From Lactarius indigo (lineage: Eukaryota; Basidiomycota; Agaricomycetes; Russulales; Russulaceae): 64,000 nt of DNA. The notes below the pieces were generated by a model. The model was given only the letters and a program-made list of their open reading frames with translations. It was not told where the DNA came from and searched no databases. Numbering within the stretch: position 1 is the stretch's first letter; every line of letters begins with the position of its first letter. Positions 22,223 to 34,428 of this stretch are shown here, one piece after another. The DNA is taken from contig JAFKAC010000029.1 of assembly GCA_025766275.1 (NCBI GenBank), forward strand, positions 558,001 to 622,000, written 5' to 3'. Position numbers and translations under genes: made by a program.

Positions 22223-25200
22223 GATAGGGTGTGAGAAGGTCTATGTGGAAGACATCATGGATACTCCACTGCATGGGAAGTTCAAGGCAATAATTGACAG
22301 GGGACATCACCTGGATGACCTTAAAAGGTCCATGGCACTTTGCAGCTAGTTTTGTGGTTGGTTGATGTGTTTGTAAGTGGCATCCCTCAAGCCATACAAG
22401 GTCCCCCTTTTTGAACTTTGGTGTATCTTTGTGCTTGACCCATGACTTCTGCGCTCAGAACATACAGTTGAAGGCATGCTGTTGTGCCTGTTTGAACTGG
22501 TCTAGCTGTAAAGATACTTGTGGAATAGGGGATGGTCTGTCAATCCAGTCAGCATGGGGATTGAACCCTGATAAGAGGAAGAAGGGTGGTTCCTGTGTGG
22601 TCTCATTGGGCCAGTTGTTATGTGTGAATTCTGCCATAGGTAGATAATGGACCCAGTCAGCTTGTCATTCATTTACCCAAAAGTGGAGGTACTGTTCCAG
22701 CCACTAATTTGTTTGTTCCAATTGGCCATTCATCCTTGGGTGATAAGCTGTTGAGATATTTTGACTGATGTCAAGAATTTTTGCATATCTCTTGCATAAA
22801 CTTGGACACAAATTGGGGGTCTCAATCACTGATTACATGCAAGGGAAGTCCAAATTGTGGGAAGACAGGGGAGACATACAGGGCGGCTGTTCCTTCTGCT
22901 GTTATCTCTTTGTTACAGGGGATAAAGATCGCCGCTTTAGTGCAATCATGATCTGTTACCATCAGAATAGAATCATACCTGTGGGATACAGGAATTTTAG
23001 TAATAAAGTCCATGGTGATAGTCTCAAATGGCAGGGCTTCTGGTTTAGGGTAGATGGGTTGTAGTGGTGCTTAGATAGGACAAAGGTTGACTTTGTGCTG
23101 CTGGCACTCTGTGCAACCTTTGACATAGTCTGTGACATCATTCTTCATCTGTGGCCACCAATAATGTCGTTCCATAAGTTGAAGAGTGCGTTTGATCCCT
23201 GGATGACCATAGACAGGAGAATCATGATGTGCAGCAATAATAGTACATTTGTTGTGAATGCCGCTGGTAACCACATGATGGCTGTCTTTGTACCATGTCC
23301 CTTCAATGTCTTTCAGTTTGTGAGTGTCGATCCAAGGTTTTAACTTAGCTTTGTCCTGTTTGTAAACTGGGTGGACAGGCATCATCTCCACAGGTAAGAT
23401 TTCAGACCTCCAGTGGTCTGTATGGGGCTCTTCCTGTAGTGTGTTTGCTTGTGCAAAGACATGTTCTGATAGCACCATGATCCCCTCATTGTTGTTTTCA
23501 CCTTGGTCATAGTTGGGTTGGCAAGAGAGGGCATCAGCACGTCCATTTGAGGTGCCTTTGATGTGATGAATTTCAAAGTTGTATTCTGAGAGCTCGAGTA
23601 CTTCCCTGGCAATGTGCCTGCTGATCTTCTGTGGCGATTTCCAGTATTGGAGATTGAGATGGTCAGAAAAGACCTTAATTTTGTGGGGAGAGCCCACTAA
23701 GAGGGGCCTCCAGTGTCTGAATGCTTTAACAATGGCCAGTAATTCTAGGTTGTATATGTTGTAATTTCATTCTGCTTTGTTGAGTGTGGAAGAGTAGTAG
23801 CCAATAGGGTGTTGTTTGCCATCTTCTTTATGTTGGAGAAGGACTGCACCAGTTGCAAAACCCGACGCATCAACTTCTAATTTGAATTGTTGAGTGAGAT
23901 CTGGATGTGTGAGAACTGGTTCACTTGTGATGAGGGTTTGGAGGTCTTGGAATGCCTTTTCTTCCTCTGTTCCCCAGTGCCATTTGGTGTCTTTATGTGT
24001 GAGTTTGTTGAGTGGGCATGCTTTGGTGGTGAAGCCATGGATAAAAGTTTGGTAAAAATTGCAAAAACTAAGGAAAGAGTGGATGTCCTTAACTTTGGTT
24101 GGTGTAGGCCAGTCCTTAATGCCCAAAATTTTGACAGGGTCCATGCATGTCACCCCCTTTTCAAGGATTACCCCCAGGTAATCCATATGTGGGGAGTGGA
24201 AGAGGTATTTTTCCAGCTTGTAGTACAGGTCATGTTCCGCAGAGACATGGAGTACATCTCAAACTGCTTCAATGTGGTCTTCCAAAGAGTATTTGAGTCC
24301 TGTTGTGATGCCAATATCATCCATATAAACCCATATGACTGTTCCGTGAGCTTTGTGTTTGGCGATAATATCCCTGAAGATGAAGTTCATCATAGTCTGG
24401 AATGTGGCTGGGGAGTTGGTTAAGCTGAAAAACATCACTGTTGGTTTGAATAGCCCATATCACGTTTTGAATGCTGCTTTTCCTTGTTGCCTTCTGTAAT
24501 ATGCATGTTATTATACCCCCACTGAACATCTAGTTTGGTGTAGATATGGGTGTTGCTAAGATCTGTGATGAGGTCCAAAATAAGAGGGAGAGGGTATTGA
24601 TTGTGGATTGTGACAGCGTTGATTTTTCTATAGTCCTGTATGGGGCATAGCTTTCCATCCTTCTTTTTGATAAAGAAAAAGGATGAGGTGTATGGGGATT
24701 TGGAGGGTCATATATACCCTTTCTTTAATTGTTCATCAATCTATTCATGCAATTTCTTGTCTTCTTCTTGGGTCATGGGATATATTTTGCAGTTGATGGT
24801 GTCTGCTGTTCCTGGTTTGAACTCAATTGTGTGATCCCAGGGCCTGCTGGGAGGGAACCTGTCTGAAGCCCCTTCACTGAAGAGATGTGTGAATTCTTAA
24901 TATTCCAGGGGTAGCTCTGCTTTGGTGGTGTATTGTTGAGCAGCAATGGTTAGATCAGTGGCAGTTGCCCTGATTCAACATCCTTCCTTGAATTGCTGCC
25001 ATTGTTCATCAGTAATGACACAGAAGTGTACCACCTCATAGTCATTGTTCTGCACTGAGGTTGCCACCATGATGGGTGTAATGTGCTCAATATATGGATT
25101 GACTGACCGAATTATGATAGGGAGCATTGCTTCATGTATTGCTGCTTGTGACCATTTGATATGAGGGTCGTATATGGCCAGCCATGGGTATCCCAACACA

Positions 25201-25568
25201 ATGTCTTCATTTCCTATGTCAGTGATGAGGAAGTGTATCTTTTTGTTAATTCCTTTAGTTTGAACATCAACATCAACATAATGAGTGATATGCCCCAATT
25301 TGTTTTTGGTGTTATTGATGTTCCATATTTTCTTTGGGACATCAAGTTGCTTGGTCCCAAATCCCATCCATCTAACGAAGGAGGGTCTCATGAAGCAATG
25401 GGTTGCTCCTGAGTTGACTAATGCTTGTATGTTGGCCATTGCATAACTGGTGCAAATCAATACTGGAACTCTCATAGAATGATAGTGAGTCATGATTACA
25501 CTGTTACAATTAACCACCCTCACCCAGGCTGATGGGTTCAGGCATCCTGAAAACCCTCCTTTTTCCAT
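22223..25568 (-). pseudogene. Chromovirus G2 pol
   Basis: Minus strand, in the -1 frame relative to gag. Protease segment LVNSGATHCFM at about 25430 (Asn replaces the usual catalytic Asp), then GYPWLAIYDPHIKW. RT keeps VYMDD near 24320 and YLGVILEKGVTCMDPVKI. RNase H: LEVDASGFATGAVLLQHKED and KIKVFSDHLNLQYW. Integrase: HHDSPVYGHPGI...CTECQQ zinc site, MVTDHDCTKAAIFIP, HVISD and HPRMNGQLEQTN. The C-terminal WVKHKDTPKFKKGDLVWLEG then leads to LTR C. Several stops, such as those near 24450 and 22850, make it inactive. Confidence 0.85.
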
Positions 25569-26070
25569 AATTGCTGGAGGATAATGTCCTTAACATCATC
25601 CATTTCTCCTGCTACTCCATTGAGCCAATCACTGGTGTGCTGTTGCAGGGGTGTTTCTTGAACTGCCCACATAGCAACTTCTGGTTCTTGTTGATGATAG
25701 TTGGTGTCTACATACCAACTGGTGGAGGTTTGCTGTTGATATCCTCCTTGTGACTGTCTGCAATCTCTGGCCATGTGTCCATCCTTTCCACAGTTGTAAC
25801 ATGTGACTGGCCTTTGATTGTTTTGTCCTCCTCCTCTTTGTAAGAACCCTCCTTGAGGTTGATATGGGGGGCAAAGAGTGAGTACTTCCTCTGCTCCTGC
25901 TAACTGCCCTCAGATGTGATCTGCTGATGTATCCATGGCATTTGGATCTCTAGGTAGATTCCTAGGTTGCCAGGAACTTCAGGGTGGTCCCTGCCATCAT
26001 TGTTGTTGTTGTCATGGTCTTTCTTGTTTCTGTGGTGCTCCTTGGTCAAGCATAGCTTTGAGGTGCATAT
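25538..26070 (-). pseudogene. Chromovirus G2 gag, 3' part
   Basis: Only the C-terminal Gag remains: PNAMDTSADHI, LCPPYQPQGGFLQRGGG and a CCHC knuckle CYNCGKDGHMARDC near 25800. It ends KKEGFQDA at 25538, overlapping pol by about 30 bases. The 5' part, leader and 5' LTR are missing; DIRS-like sequence begins near 26071. The truncation probably came from recombination or deletion, because LTR elements do not normally insert 5'-truncated. Confidence 0.75.
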
Positions 26071-26495
26071 ACAATGGGCCAAAGCTGTTGGATTTGAACT
26101 CCTCGTCATTGGCCTACACTCACTCACTAAAGAGGGTGAACACCTCAAAGTCTACAGAGACAACTGAGCAGTCGTTGAAGGCTGGTGGAAAAGGTCCAGC
26201 ACCAACAAGCCCACCAATTGTGTCTTCCGCTGCATCCTGGGACTATCAGAGGATGGTGGTAGGACTGTACACACAAGATATGTCCCTAGTGCACATAACC
26301 CCACCAATGCTCCCTCCAGGGGACACTACCCCCCATCAGAGCTCCTCCTCCACCCCATCATCATTCCTGAGGACATTAGACCTTTCCTCATTGACATCTC
26401 CCCTGACTAGCCTGGTCAGGATAGCAGCACTAAGTCACCTAATGCACCCAATTGGACCCACTAACTTACCTGACACCAAGCGGTGAAAATCCCTC
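26071..26495 (+). pseudogene. DIRS-like RNase H region, 3' part
   Basis: Plus-strand coding continuing the retroelement cut at 18682. WAKAVGFELLVIGLHSLTKE, HLKVYRDN, VVEGWWK and TRYVPSAHNPTNAPSRGHYP follow each other with stops and a frameshift. In related elements such motifs form the RNase H end that precedes the recombinase. Stop codons such as the one after HLKVYRDN make it non-functional. Confidence 0.55.
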
Positions 26496-27680
26496 GCAAT
26501 GAGGCTGCAGCATGTGGCCATTCCCCCCACCACAAATTCTCTGCATAAGAGACCTGCCCCTCATCTGCTGACACTCACCCCCCTCCCTTCTTCCTTGCAA
26601 CCACACTGCCTGGCAAAGGACTGGTTGAGGTTGTGGATCCCAGCCACCATGCACCTGCCTCCTGCTGTTCCCTCTATCATCAGCCTGGACAAGCACGAAC
26701 GGATCAAAGACACCATGGTGCATGCCTGGGAAGATGACACATGTGCAGCATATGGTTCCGGTCTCCTAATGTGGCACTGTTTCTGTGACCAGAAAAGTGA
26801 TGCCAAGCCTGAAAGAGCCCCTGCCATGCAACCTCTCTTTTCAGCCTTCATCACCCACATGGCAGCCACTTACTCTGGCAAAACTATCTCAAACTACCTC
26901 AATGGTGTCCAGGCCTGGCACATATTGCATAGTATCCCCTGGACCCTTGACAAAAAAGAAATGGACGCCATGTTACATGCCGCCAACAAGCTAACTCCCA
27001 GCACAGCAAGGCAAAAAAAAACACCTCCCATACACCCCCAACTTCATCATCAAAATCAGGCATCAACTTGACCTAAGTGACCCAATCGACGCTGCTGTTT
27101 ATGCTTGCCTCACTACTTGCTTCTATGCTTTGGCCAGGCTGGGGGAATTCACCGTCTGCTCCCTTGACAGTTTCCATCCAAACACACTTGTCACCACTCA
27201 GAATTTGTCATATGACCAGGATTGCAACAGCCTCAAGGTCACCATACTACACCTTCCCTCCACCAAAGTCACCCAAATTGAAGGCGAGGATGTATACTGG
27301 GCCTCACAAGATGGAGACACTGACCCCACAGCAACTTTGCAGAACCATCTGCACGTCAATCAGCCCTCTGAAACCTCACATTTGTTCGCCTATTGAGCCA
27401 AGAATGCATGTCATCCCCTCACGAAGGCCAAATTCCTGGAAAGGATCAGAAAGGCAGCTCATGCGGCTGGTCTGGAGCCCCTACAAGGGCATGGCATTTG
27501 AATCAGCTCAACTCTCAAATACCTCCTTCACAGGGTCCCTTTCAACATCATTAAAGCCATGGGGCACTGGGCTGGCAACTCCTTCCTCCTTTACCTTAGA
27601 AAGATTGCTGTCATCATAGCACCATACATCCAATCTGCCCCTGCCCTTCACGAAAATTTCATCTGATACACCATGCCACC
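26496..27680 (+). pseudogene. DIRS-like tyrosine recombinase (broken)
   Basis: Replaces a DDE integrase in this element class by cutting and joining DNA through a tyrosine. The first frame (26499-27071) has the core-binding domain: DDTCAAYGSGLLMWHCFCDQ and YSGKTISNYLNGVQAWHILH. The catalytic part runs through 27072-27660. It has the Arg-I block ALARLGEFT, GEDVYWASQDGD, then LQGHGI followed by TGA where the His-x-x-Arg block should supply Arg, and the tyrosine block MGHWAGNSFLLYLR. The TGA (at about 27498) is an expected CGA decay. The frame also changes near 27072 and 27395. The element therefore lacks an active recombinase. Confidence 0.7.
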
Positions 27681-28103
27681 AGTGTGCTAGTCATACCAGC
27701 CTGGTTGCCAATGACTTCCATGGGGTAAGCAAACCTCTCTATCACTTCCTAACTAAGGGGTTCCAAGTCTCACTCACCACATCATCAATTCCTTCAGGTT
27801 GGGTGTCAGGACCTTGCCTTGGCCACATGAACTCTCCTTTTCAATTGAGGAGTGCTTCACACTTTTGCCTGATCTCTCACACATTGTCTGTTGTCTCACT
27901 GCCGAGCCCATTGTACATAACTTCTACACACAAGTCCACCCATATCACCTACCTAATACAGGTCAATGTTATTGTCTCACCAGCAGCCCCACCATTCTGT
28001 GTTGTGCCTCCTCAAATGTACTCCACACTCTACTCTGCACAATGTGGGACTCTCATCGTAGAAGCTGAACAGTGACTTGCAAAGACTCTGGCACTCCACT
28101 GCC

Positions 28104-28808
28104 ATGGCTCCCTTTACCTTCCCCTCATCGTCAACCCACCTGGATTGCTATCCACTCTCTGTCATCTGGACATATGACAATTGCAAGAATGATCCTGGTG
28201 TCAGCATTTCTGCTGGAAATATGTCCTGACCCCCCATGGAACATGCAGTTCAACATGAGGACAGAAGGATGCTCTCAGACAGGGAGTGGAAAACAATCCA
28301 CCAAACTGCACTGACCATTGTCCACACCCACCTGGAGCCACTGAGGCACAATCCCCACACTGTTGCCAACAAGATGCACAAGAAAGGGTTCCTCAAGCAC
28401 AACTTTTCTGGTGAGTGGGCTCAAGCCTTTGAAGCACTCAAATGTTTGGCTCCCCTCCTCTCACTGTGCAGCACCAACTGGAAGGCCAATATAGTCCTCA
28501 GGTCAGTGCTGGATCACCCTTTGGACCACTCACATTCTGTACCTCCTTCCCATCCATCAACTCCTAGCCTTGTGGGATCTTCCTGCATCCCTCCTTCCAG
28601 CTGCATCAGTACTTCTTCCCATGCCATGACTTCCCCCTCTCCCACTTCATGCTCTTCCACTTCTTCCAGTTGCCCCTTCCCACCTTTCACAGCTGTCCCC
28701 TTGTTGCACCTCTTTCAAGTCCCCCCATCCTCATCCCTGTGTAACTTCTGTACAGCCACCCTTGGAGCCAGAGTCATCAAGCAAGGCTGGCCCCAAGGTC
28801 AAGCATAG
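28104..28808 (+). pseudogene. Conserved unknown ORF downstream of recombinase
   Basis: In frame from ATG 28104 to TAG 28806-28808, with one TGA at 28227-28229 between IS AGNMS and PPMEHAVQ. The conserved-looking core is YDNCKNDPGVSI, MEHAVQHEDRRMLSDREWKT, VHTHLEPLRHNP and APLLSLCSTNWKAN. The tail is Ser/Pro-rich and low in complexity. It has no catalytic motif I can name. The single stop and its place between a recombinase and another unknown ORF suggest an accessory gene of the mobile region or a duplicated host gene. Confidence 0.45.
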
Positions 28809-29037
28809 GTGTGATCTCAGCCCTCCACAGCAAAGTGGGAAGCACTCAAAATCCAATGAGGGTACCAGTGGGGCATCCATAGGTCCTGATACAGGTGAGT
28901 GAGAGTATTCACATATACAAGCTGACCTAATTACTTTGTAGCTCACCAACTTCCTTCCCCTCACCCTGCTTTTATGTCTCTTGTTTGACCTGGCATGGCC
29001 TCCCAGCCAGTGAGTACTGTTCCTTCTCACAGTCACC

Positions 29038-30210
29038 ATGCATCACACCACTTTCCAGACCTCAACTCCTGAACATCCCTCCCCCAAATTGTCATGTGCC
29101 AACACCACATCACATGCCAAAGCCCCGTCAACATGGGCAGCCAAAGCCAAGGACACCTGTTCTGCAACAACAGACAATGATGTGGCTACTCAGTCACAAT
29201 TCAAGTTGCATTTGGTGAGCCCTGCTAAGGACCACCCTGGGCACAAGAGCCCAAGATGGGGCACCCAGGATCTATGTGGAAAGGCAACTTTGCCATCTGA
29301 GGTATGTCTTCCATTGCTGCCACATATTGCTGATGATTCATTTATTTTAGGGCTTGGCTGACAACAATGAGCCGCACTCATGTTGATAAGTGTCCCTTGT
29401 GCACTTAGCAGCTCTAACGGACCAGACTTACAGATATGGACTGCTGTAGATTAATTAGGACCGCTTTAGATTAGATTTGATCTGTACAATCTAGGACTTC
29501 TATGACATCACTGTACAATGACATCATATGGACTACTTCCAGACTTTTCATTGTACTGCGTTCCTTTGTTCTACTTTTGTTCTTATCTTTATTATGATGT
29601 CACTATGATATCATCCTGCTCTGGACTCTTCTTGTTCTCATCACCTTGTTCTCTTTATGTCCACTCCTTTGTGTCCTGTATAGAACAATGTGTCTTGTAT
29701 TCTGTGACTAGGTGTTACTCACCTTGTAGTACTGTCACTCCCTGTATGAGTATAAGTAGAGTACCATGTACGCTCCTGGTCCACATCAGTTCTCACTGTT
29801 TGTGTGCCAGGTATGCCTTCTCCTCTCTAATGTATAACATCAGTTCTCACTGTTTGTGTGCCAGACACCTTTGCTTCACTTGCTTGACAGTCCCCTCTGC
29901 TGCTTACCAGCTGCACCTAGTATCTCACCACAGTCTCCTTTGTCACTGTGAGTACTGGATCTGTCTTTGCTGTTCATCAACTCACACCTCCAAGTCCTTC
30001 AGCATGATGAGCTCATGCAGTGGGTTGATGGGCACAAGATCAAATCATAAGGGAAGTGGCCAATGAGAAGAGGTACATTGCCCCTCCTCCCCTTCCTTCC
30101 CCTCCTCTTTGATAATACCATTTCACAGATCTTATCAAGGTGATTGTGGGAGTGCCAAAGTCAGAACAGCCCTCTAAAGAGGACATTGAGAGCATCATCA
30201 ACAAGGTAAG
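29038..30210 (+). pseudogene. Second conserved unknown ORF, split by solo LTR A
   Basis: Opens MHHTTFQTSTPEHPSP and contains LHLVSPAKDHPGHKSPRWGT and LPLLPHIADDSFILG. After a frameshift near 29350 it reads ADNNEPHS up to the LTR A at 29381. Resuming at 29980, with one duplication copy removed, it reads LQVLQHDELMQWVDGHKI, one TAA, and GKWPMRR. A further exon gives DLIKVIVGVPKSEQPSKEDI and ends at a donor, gtaagtcac, near 30206. The join across the LTR shows that it was coding before the insertion. Family unknown. Confidence 0.45.
29381..29979 (+). mobile_element. Solo LTR A, TSD actca
   Basis: TGTTGATAAGTGTCC...GCTGTTCATCA with actca at 29376-29380 and 29980-29984. It contains a short internal duplication of the catcagttctcactgtttgtg segment around 29788-29870. 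Confidence 0.9.
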
Positions 30211-30393
30211 TCACACACATGTCAATATTTATTGTGGCTAATGTTCTCCAGTGTAAATTAAAGCACAATGCAAAGGCTGCTGCATAGTGCCTATCATTTA
30301 AATCAAAGCTCTCATATTGTTTGTGGCAGTGGGCCTATTTGTCACACAAAAAAAAAAATCTTTTTTTGCTGTTGGAATTTCTTGTGTGAATAA

Positions 30394-31104
30394 TGTAGCA
30401 GTATGACTTATCACATACAACTAGACCAAGTGAAGTGTTAGTGAACTGAACTGGTAACACACTCAAGCCTAGTGCAGAGACAAGTCACGCATCGAATGTA
30501 CAGTCACTGCAGAGAGTATGCACACTTGAAGTCTTTATACAAGACTATAGGCAAGGTGATCACGCAGTGGCACGCTGAGTGGAGAACCAAGAGGACAAGT
30601 TGGTTCCACTCAGGATGCTACATGAGGGTCTATATACTATGCTGCGGCTGAGTTCGAATTACTATAGAACCTTGTTACTAAAGGTATATGTAATAGTAAT
30701 GAGTCAGATGCTGACGCATCGTGTCTAATAATAGCGTTATCTATTGTGCTGACTGATACACAGTCATTAACACTGACAGAACAGTGATGTGTCCTTATCT
30801 ATGAGTCATAACCCTATGACAACATAGTCTAGAACTATCTAGAACCTTCCCTGCTTATTGTCCAATAAGAAACTACTGTACTAATAGGGGAAGTGACCTA
30901 AAGAGGTAACATCTAATAAGGAAGTTACTATCTCAGGGTCACATGCTTGTGGGTGCACATGTTGGCATCACGTGACTAACCATCTTATCATATCTAATGA
31001 TAAGGACTTGGGACATTTGAGCACAACGTTGGAGGCTATATCTTCACCAAATAATTCCATAAAAATATGGAAAAATAAGGCAAAAATCTAGAGCGTCTGT
31101 GACA
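30394..31104 (+). mobile_element. Solo LTR F
   Basis: TGTAGCAGTATGACTTATC...TCTGTGACA, 711 bp, the same family as the LTR of the intact chromovirus at 57058-57830 but in the opposite strand sense. Flanks aataa (30389-30393) and attaa (31105-31109) agree at 4 of 5 positions. Many CpG sites of the intact copy are changed to TG or CA here. Confidence 0.8.
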
Positions 31105-31570
31105 ATTAATGTGTGACTTTAAACTGACTTTTACTTGACTGCTGACTGACTTTGGGAGTCAGCTCAAAGTCAGCTAAAAGTCAATCTGTAGTCAATATTG
31201 GCTGACTTTTGTTTGACTTTTATGTGACTTTTGTGTGACTTTTATGTTGACTGTTAATTGACTTTGAAAGTCAATTAAAAGTCAAACAAAGTCAGTTCTT
31301 AGTCAACAACTTTTTATTGACTTTTGAATGACTGGAAATTGACTTCCATAGTCAATAAAAAGTCATTGACTTTCTGTTGACTTTTGTGTGACTTTTTTTG
31401 TTGACTGCTAATTGGCTTTGAAAAGTCAATTAAAAGTCAAACAAAGTCAGTTCTTAGTCAATGACTTTTTGTTGACTTTTAAATGACTGGAACTTGACTT
31501 CCTTAGTCAACAAAAAGTCAATGGAAAGTTGCTGTAAGTCAGTGAGTTTTCATTGACTTGCACTTGACTT
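31105..31570 (+). repeat. GACTTT/AAAGTC repeat array, left block
   Basis: Dense array of TTGACTTT-like and AAAGTCAA-like words in both orientations every 10-20 bases, for example ttgactttgaaagtcaa. Some longer units recur, such as actggaacttgacttcc and gactttttgttgactttt. A solo LTR A splits it from the block at 32685-33025. No coding signal. Confidence 0.8.
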
Positions 31571-32684
31571 TGTTGATAAGTAGCCTGTGCACACTTAGCG
31601 GCTCTAATGGACTTGTAGATAAAAGACTACAGTAGATTAGATTATTCATTTTGATCTGTACAATCTGGACCATGACATCACATGTATATGACATCATATG
31701 GACTATTCTGCACTTACTATTGTACTACATTTCTTTGTTCTACTTTTGTTCTTATCTTTATTATGATGTCACTATGATATCATCCTGCTCTGGACTCTTC
31801 TTGTTCTCATTGCCTTGTCCTCTTTATATCCACTCCATTGTGTTGTGTATAGAACAATGTGTCTTGTATTCTGTGACTAGGTGTTACTCACCTTGTTGTT
31901 ACGCCACTACAGGGGCGCAAGGTACGACCTGTACCAAGTCAGTCAAGTGATGGCAGCGCAAGCTCTAAGGCTCGGCTTCAGCAGTATGGTGCACAAGGAT
32001 CACAAGGACGTTAATTACTTGGATCGTAGAGGAAGGCTAAGACTCGAAGGTCTAGCAGAAACAAGGGATTCTTGAGACAGGGGAAAGCGCAAAGGTGTCC
32101 GTGTTTAGACAAGTGTAGTATTTACACAAGAAGTCTAGTCTACCACACAAGCTAGATAGTACTAGGCTTAAATACACGTCGTATTGTATAGCAAAGACAA
32201 ACAGATGGCGCCATCGCCAGTTCTGGAATAAGGAGATAGACATAAGGAGAACAAAGGGAGCATATAACAGGAATAAAGGCAAATCACGTGGAGTCGTGCG
32301 TGAGTAGGAACCGCACGGAAACTAGCACATGTCAAGCTTTATCAGAAGGAAACATTGATAAGCAAAGCGCGCGATAGGAACCGGGTAATTGTAAAGTCCG
32401 CGTAGTCATACAGGGCTCGTACGGTGTCAGGGAATGGGAATGAATAGTAAGAAAGGGGCGAGTCTGGAGAAAATCGTAACACTTGTAGTACTGTCACTCC
32501 CTGTATGAGTATAAGTAGGGTACCATGTACACTCCTGGTCCACATCAGTTCCTCACTGTTGTGTGCCAGACACCCTCTGCTTTACTCTGCTTGACCTCCT
32601 GTTGCTGCTTCTCAGCCACTGTCTATATCTCACCACAGTCTACTTTGTCTCTGTGAGTATAGTCTCTATGTGTGCTGTTCATCA
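31571..32684 (+). mobile_element. Solo LTR A with nested LTR B, TSD gactt
   Basis: LTR A (TGTTGATAAGTAGCC...GCTGTTCATCA) flanked by gactt at 31566-31570 and 32685-32689, cut from the repeat array. A minus-strand LTR B at 31897-32481 sits in its middle. Confidence 0.9.
31897..32481 (-). mobile_element. Solo LTR B, TSD cttgt
   Basis: Minus-strand LTR B of 585 bp, TGTTACGATTTTC...GTGGCGTAACA, with perfect cttgt duplications at 31892-31896 and 32482-32486. It still has many CpG sites, so it is a younger insertion than the LTR A around it. Confidence 0.9.
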
Positions 32685-33025
32685 GACTTTTTAATGACTT
32701 GCACTTGACTTCTGCAGTCAATTCAAAGTTAAAATAATAGGACATCAGTCAACAAAAAGTCAGCTCAAAGTCAATGACTTGCAGTGACTTTTCAATGACT
32801 TTTTGTTGACTTTTTAATGACTGGCACTTGACTTCTGTAGTCAATTCAAAGTCAAAAAAATAGGACATCAGTCAACAAAAAGTCAATGAAAAGTCATTGA
32901 CTACCAAGTGACTATACATTGACCTTAGCCTGACTTTTTTGTGATTTTTGCCTGACTTTTGAAGTCACTTAAATAGGACATCAGTCAAGTGAAAAGTCAT
33001 TGACTTTGAGCTGACTTTGTGTGAC
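32685..33025 (+). repeat. GACTTT/AAAGTC repeat array, right block
   Basis: Continues the array after LTR A. A unit of about 120 bp is repeated (gacttgcacttgacttctgc and gactggcacttgacttctgt, each followed by caaaaaaataggacatcag). It runs straight into family F gag coding at about 33026, so the relic element starts or is truncated at the array. Confidence 0.8.
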
Positions 33026-33573
33026 TTTTCTTTTTTTACTGAGAATGATCTTGGCCAGGTCATTGGAATTCTGACCCAGAAAGTCACAGATCTGACAGCA
33101 CAGGTCTCTGCCACCACCACTTGCCCTAATGGAGCTAAGCACAAGGAAGTAGTGGCCCACCCCAAAGCCTGGGACAGGAAAGGCAACTCTATGGATGCCT
33201 GTCACTTCCTTGCTGCTTTCCACAACTGGGCAGCATCACAGCAGGATGCTATAAACACCTGGGACCTGGCCCAGAACATCTACTTCCAGGCAGAGGACCA
33301 TTGGATTATGGTGGTTCTCAATTTAATGGAAGGGGAAGTCAAGGCATGGGCTCTCCCTTACCTCAAAAAACTTCAGCAGCATAATGTCCCCTTTGGTGAA
33401 CTCTTCAACACATTCATCCAAGAGTTCAATAGGCACTTCTCACCCCTTGACACCACAGAGACAGTGAGGGAATAGCTGAAGAAGATAAAACAGAGATGTG
33501 GATTGGTTGCAGAGTACCAGTCCATGTTTAAACAGTACTCTAGACAGACTGGATGGTCTAAGGAAGACCTCTG

Positions 33574-34176
33574 TGATGAACAGCAAAGACATAACCAATA
33601 CTCACAGTGACAAAGTAGACTGTGGTGAGATACTGGAAGCAGCTGGATAGCAGCAGAGGGTTGTGTCAAGCAAGTGAAGCAAAAGGTGTCTGGCACACAG
33701 AGCAGTGAGAAACTGATGATACAATTAAGAGGAAGAGACATACCTGGCACACAGAGCAGTGAGAAACTGATGTGGACCAGGAGTGTACAAGCCTACTACT
33801 TATACTATACAGGAGGGTGACATTACTACAAGGTAAGTAACAGAGTGTCACAGAATACAAGGGACGCATTGTTCTACAACAGGACAAAGGAGTGTGTGTA
33901 AAGGGAACAAGGCGTACAAGAACAAGGAAAGTCCAGACACAGATGATATCATAGTGACATCATAATAAAGATAAGAGCTAAAGGGGAACAAAGGACAGAG
34001 TACAATGAAGTGTCTGGAGTGTTCTACATGATGTCATACATCACACAATGGTCAGCGCTAGATTGTACAGATCAAATGTAAGTAATCTACAAGTCCAATT
34101 AATCTAATCTAAAGCAGTCCATGCTGCAAGTCCGGTCCGTATGAGCCACTAAGTGCACAAGGGTCACTTATCAACA
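33574..34176 (-). mobile_element. Solo LTR A in relic gag, TSD ctctg
   Basis: 603 bp on the minus strand, with ctctg at 33569-33573 and 34177-34181. It includes an internal repeat of the segment cctggcacacagagcagtga at about 33690 and 33742. Confidence 0.9.
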
Positions 34177-34428
34177 CTCTGCACCCACTTCTATGATGGT
34201 CTCTTGGACCACATAAAAGATGCCCTCACTTTGACAGACAAGGCCCATGTAACATTCAACAACCTCAAACAGGTCTCACAAGTGCTGAATCAGTGCCTGA
34301 GATAGAGGGACTCAGAGAAGATGGACTTGTCCAGCCAGTTGATCCTGCTGTCAAGCAAGCTGGCTGATCCAGATGCAATGCAAGTTGACACATCACATCA
34401 GCAGGGATCTGGCATGAGCAGGCCCCTA

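Noticed and set aside
31105..33025. CRISPR-like array
   Set aside because: Repeats are short, in both orientations and irregularly spaced, with no distinct spacers, in a eukaryotic context.
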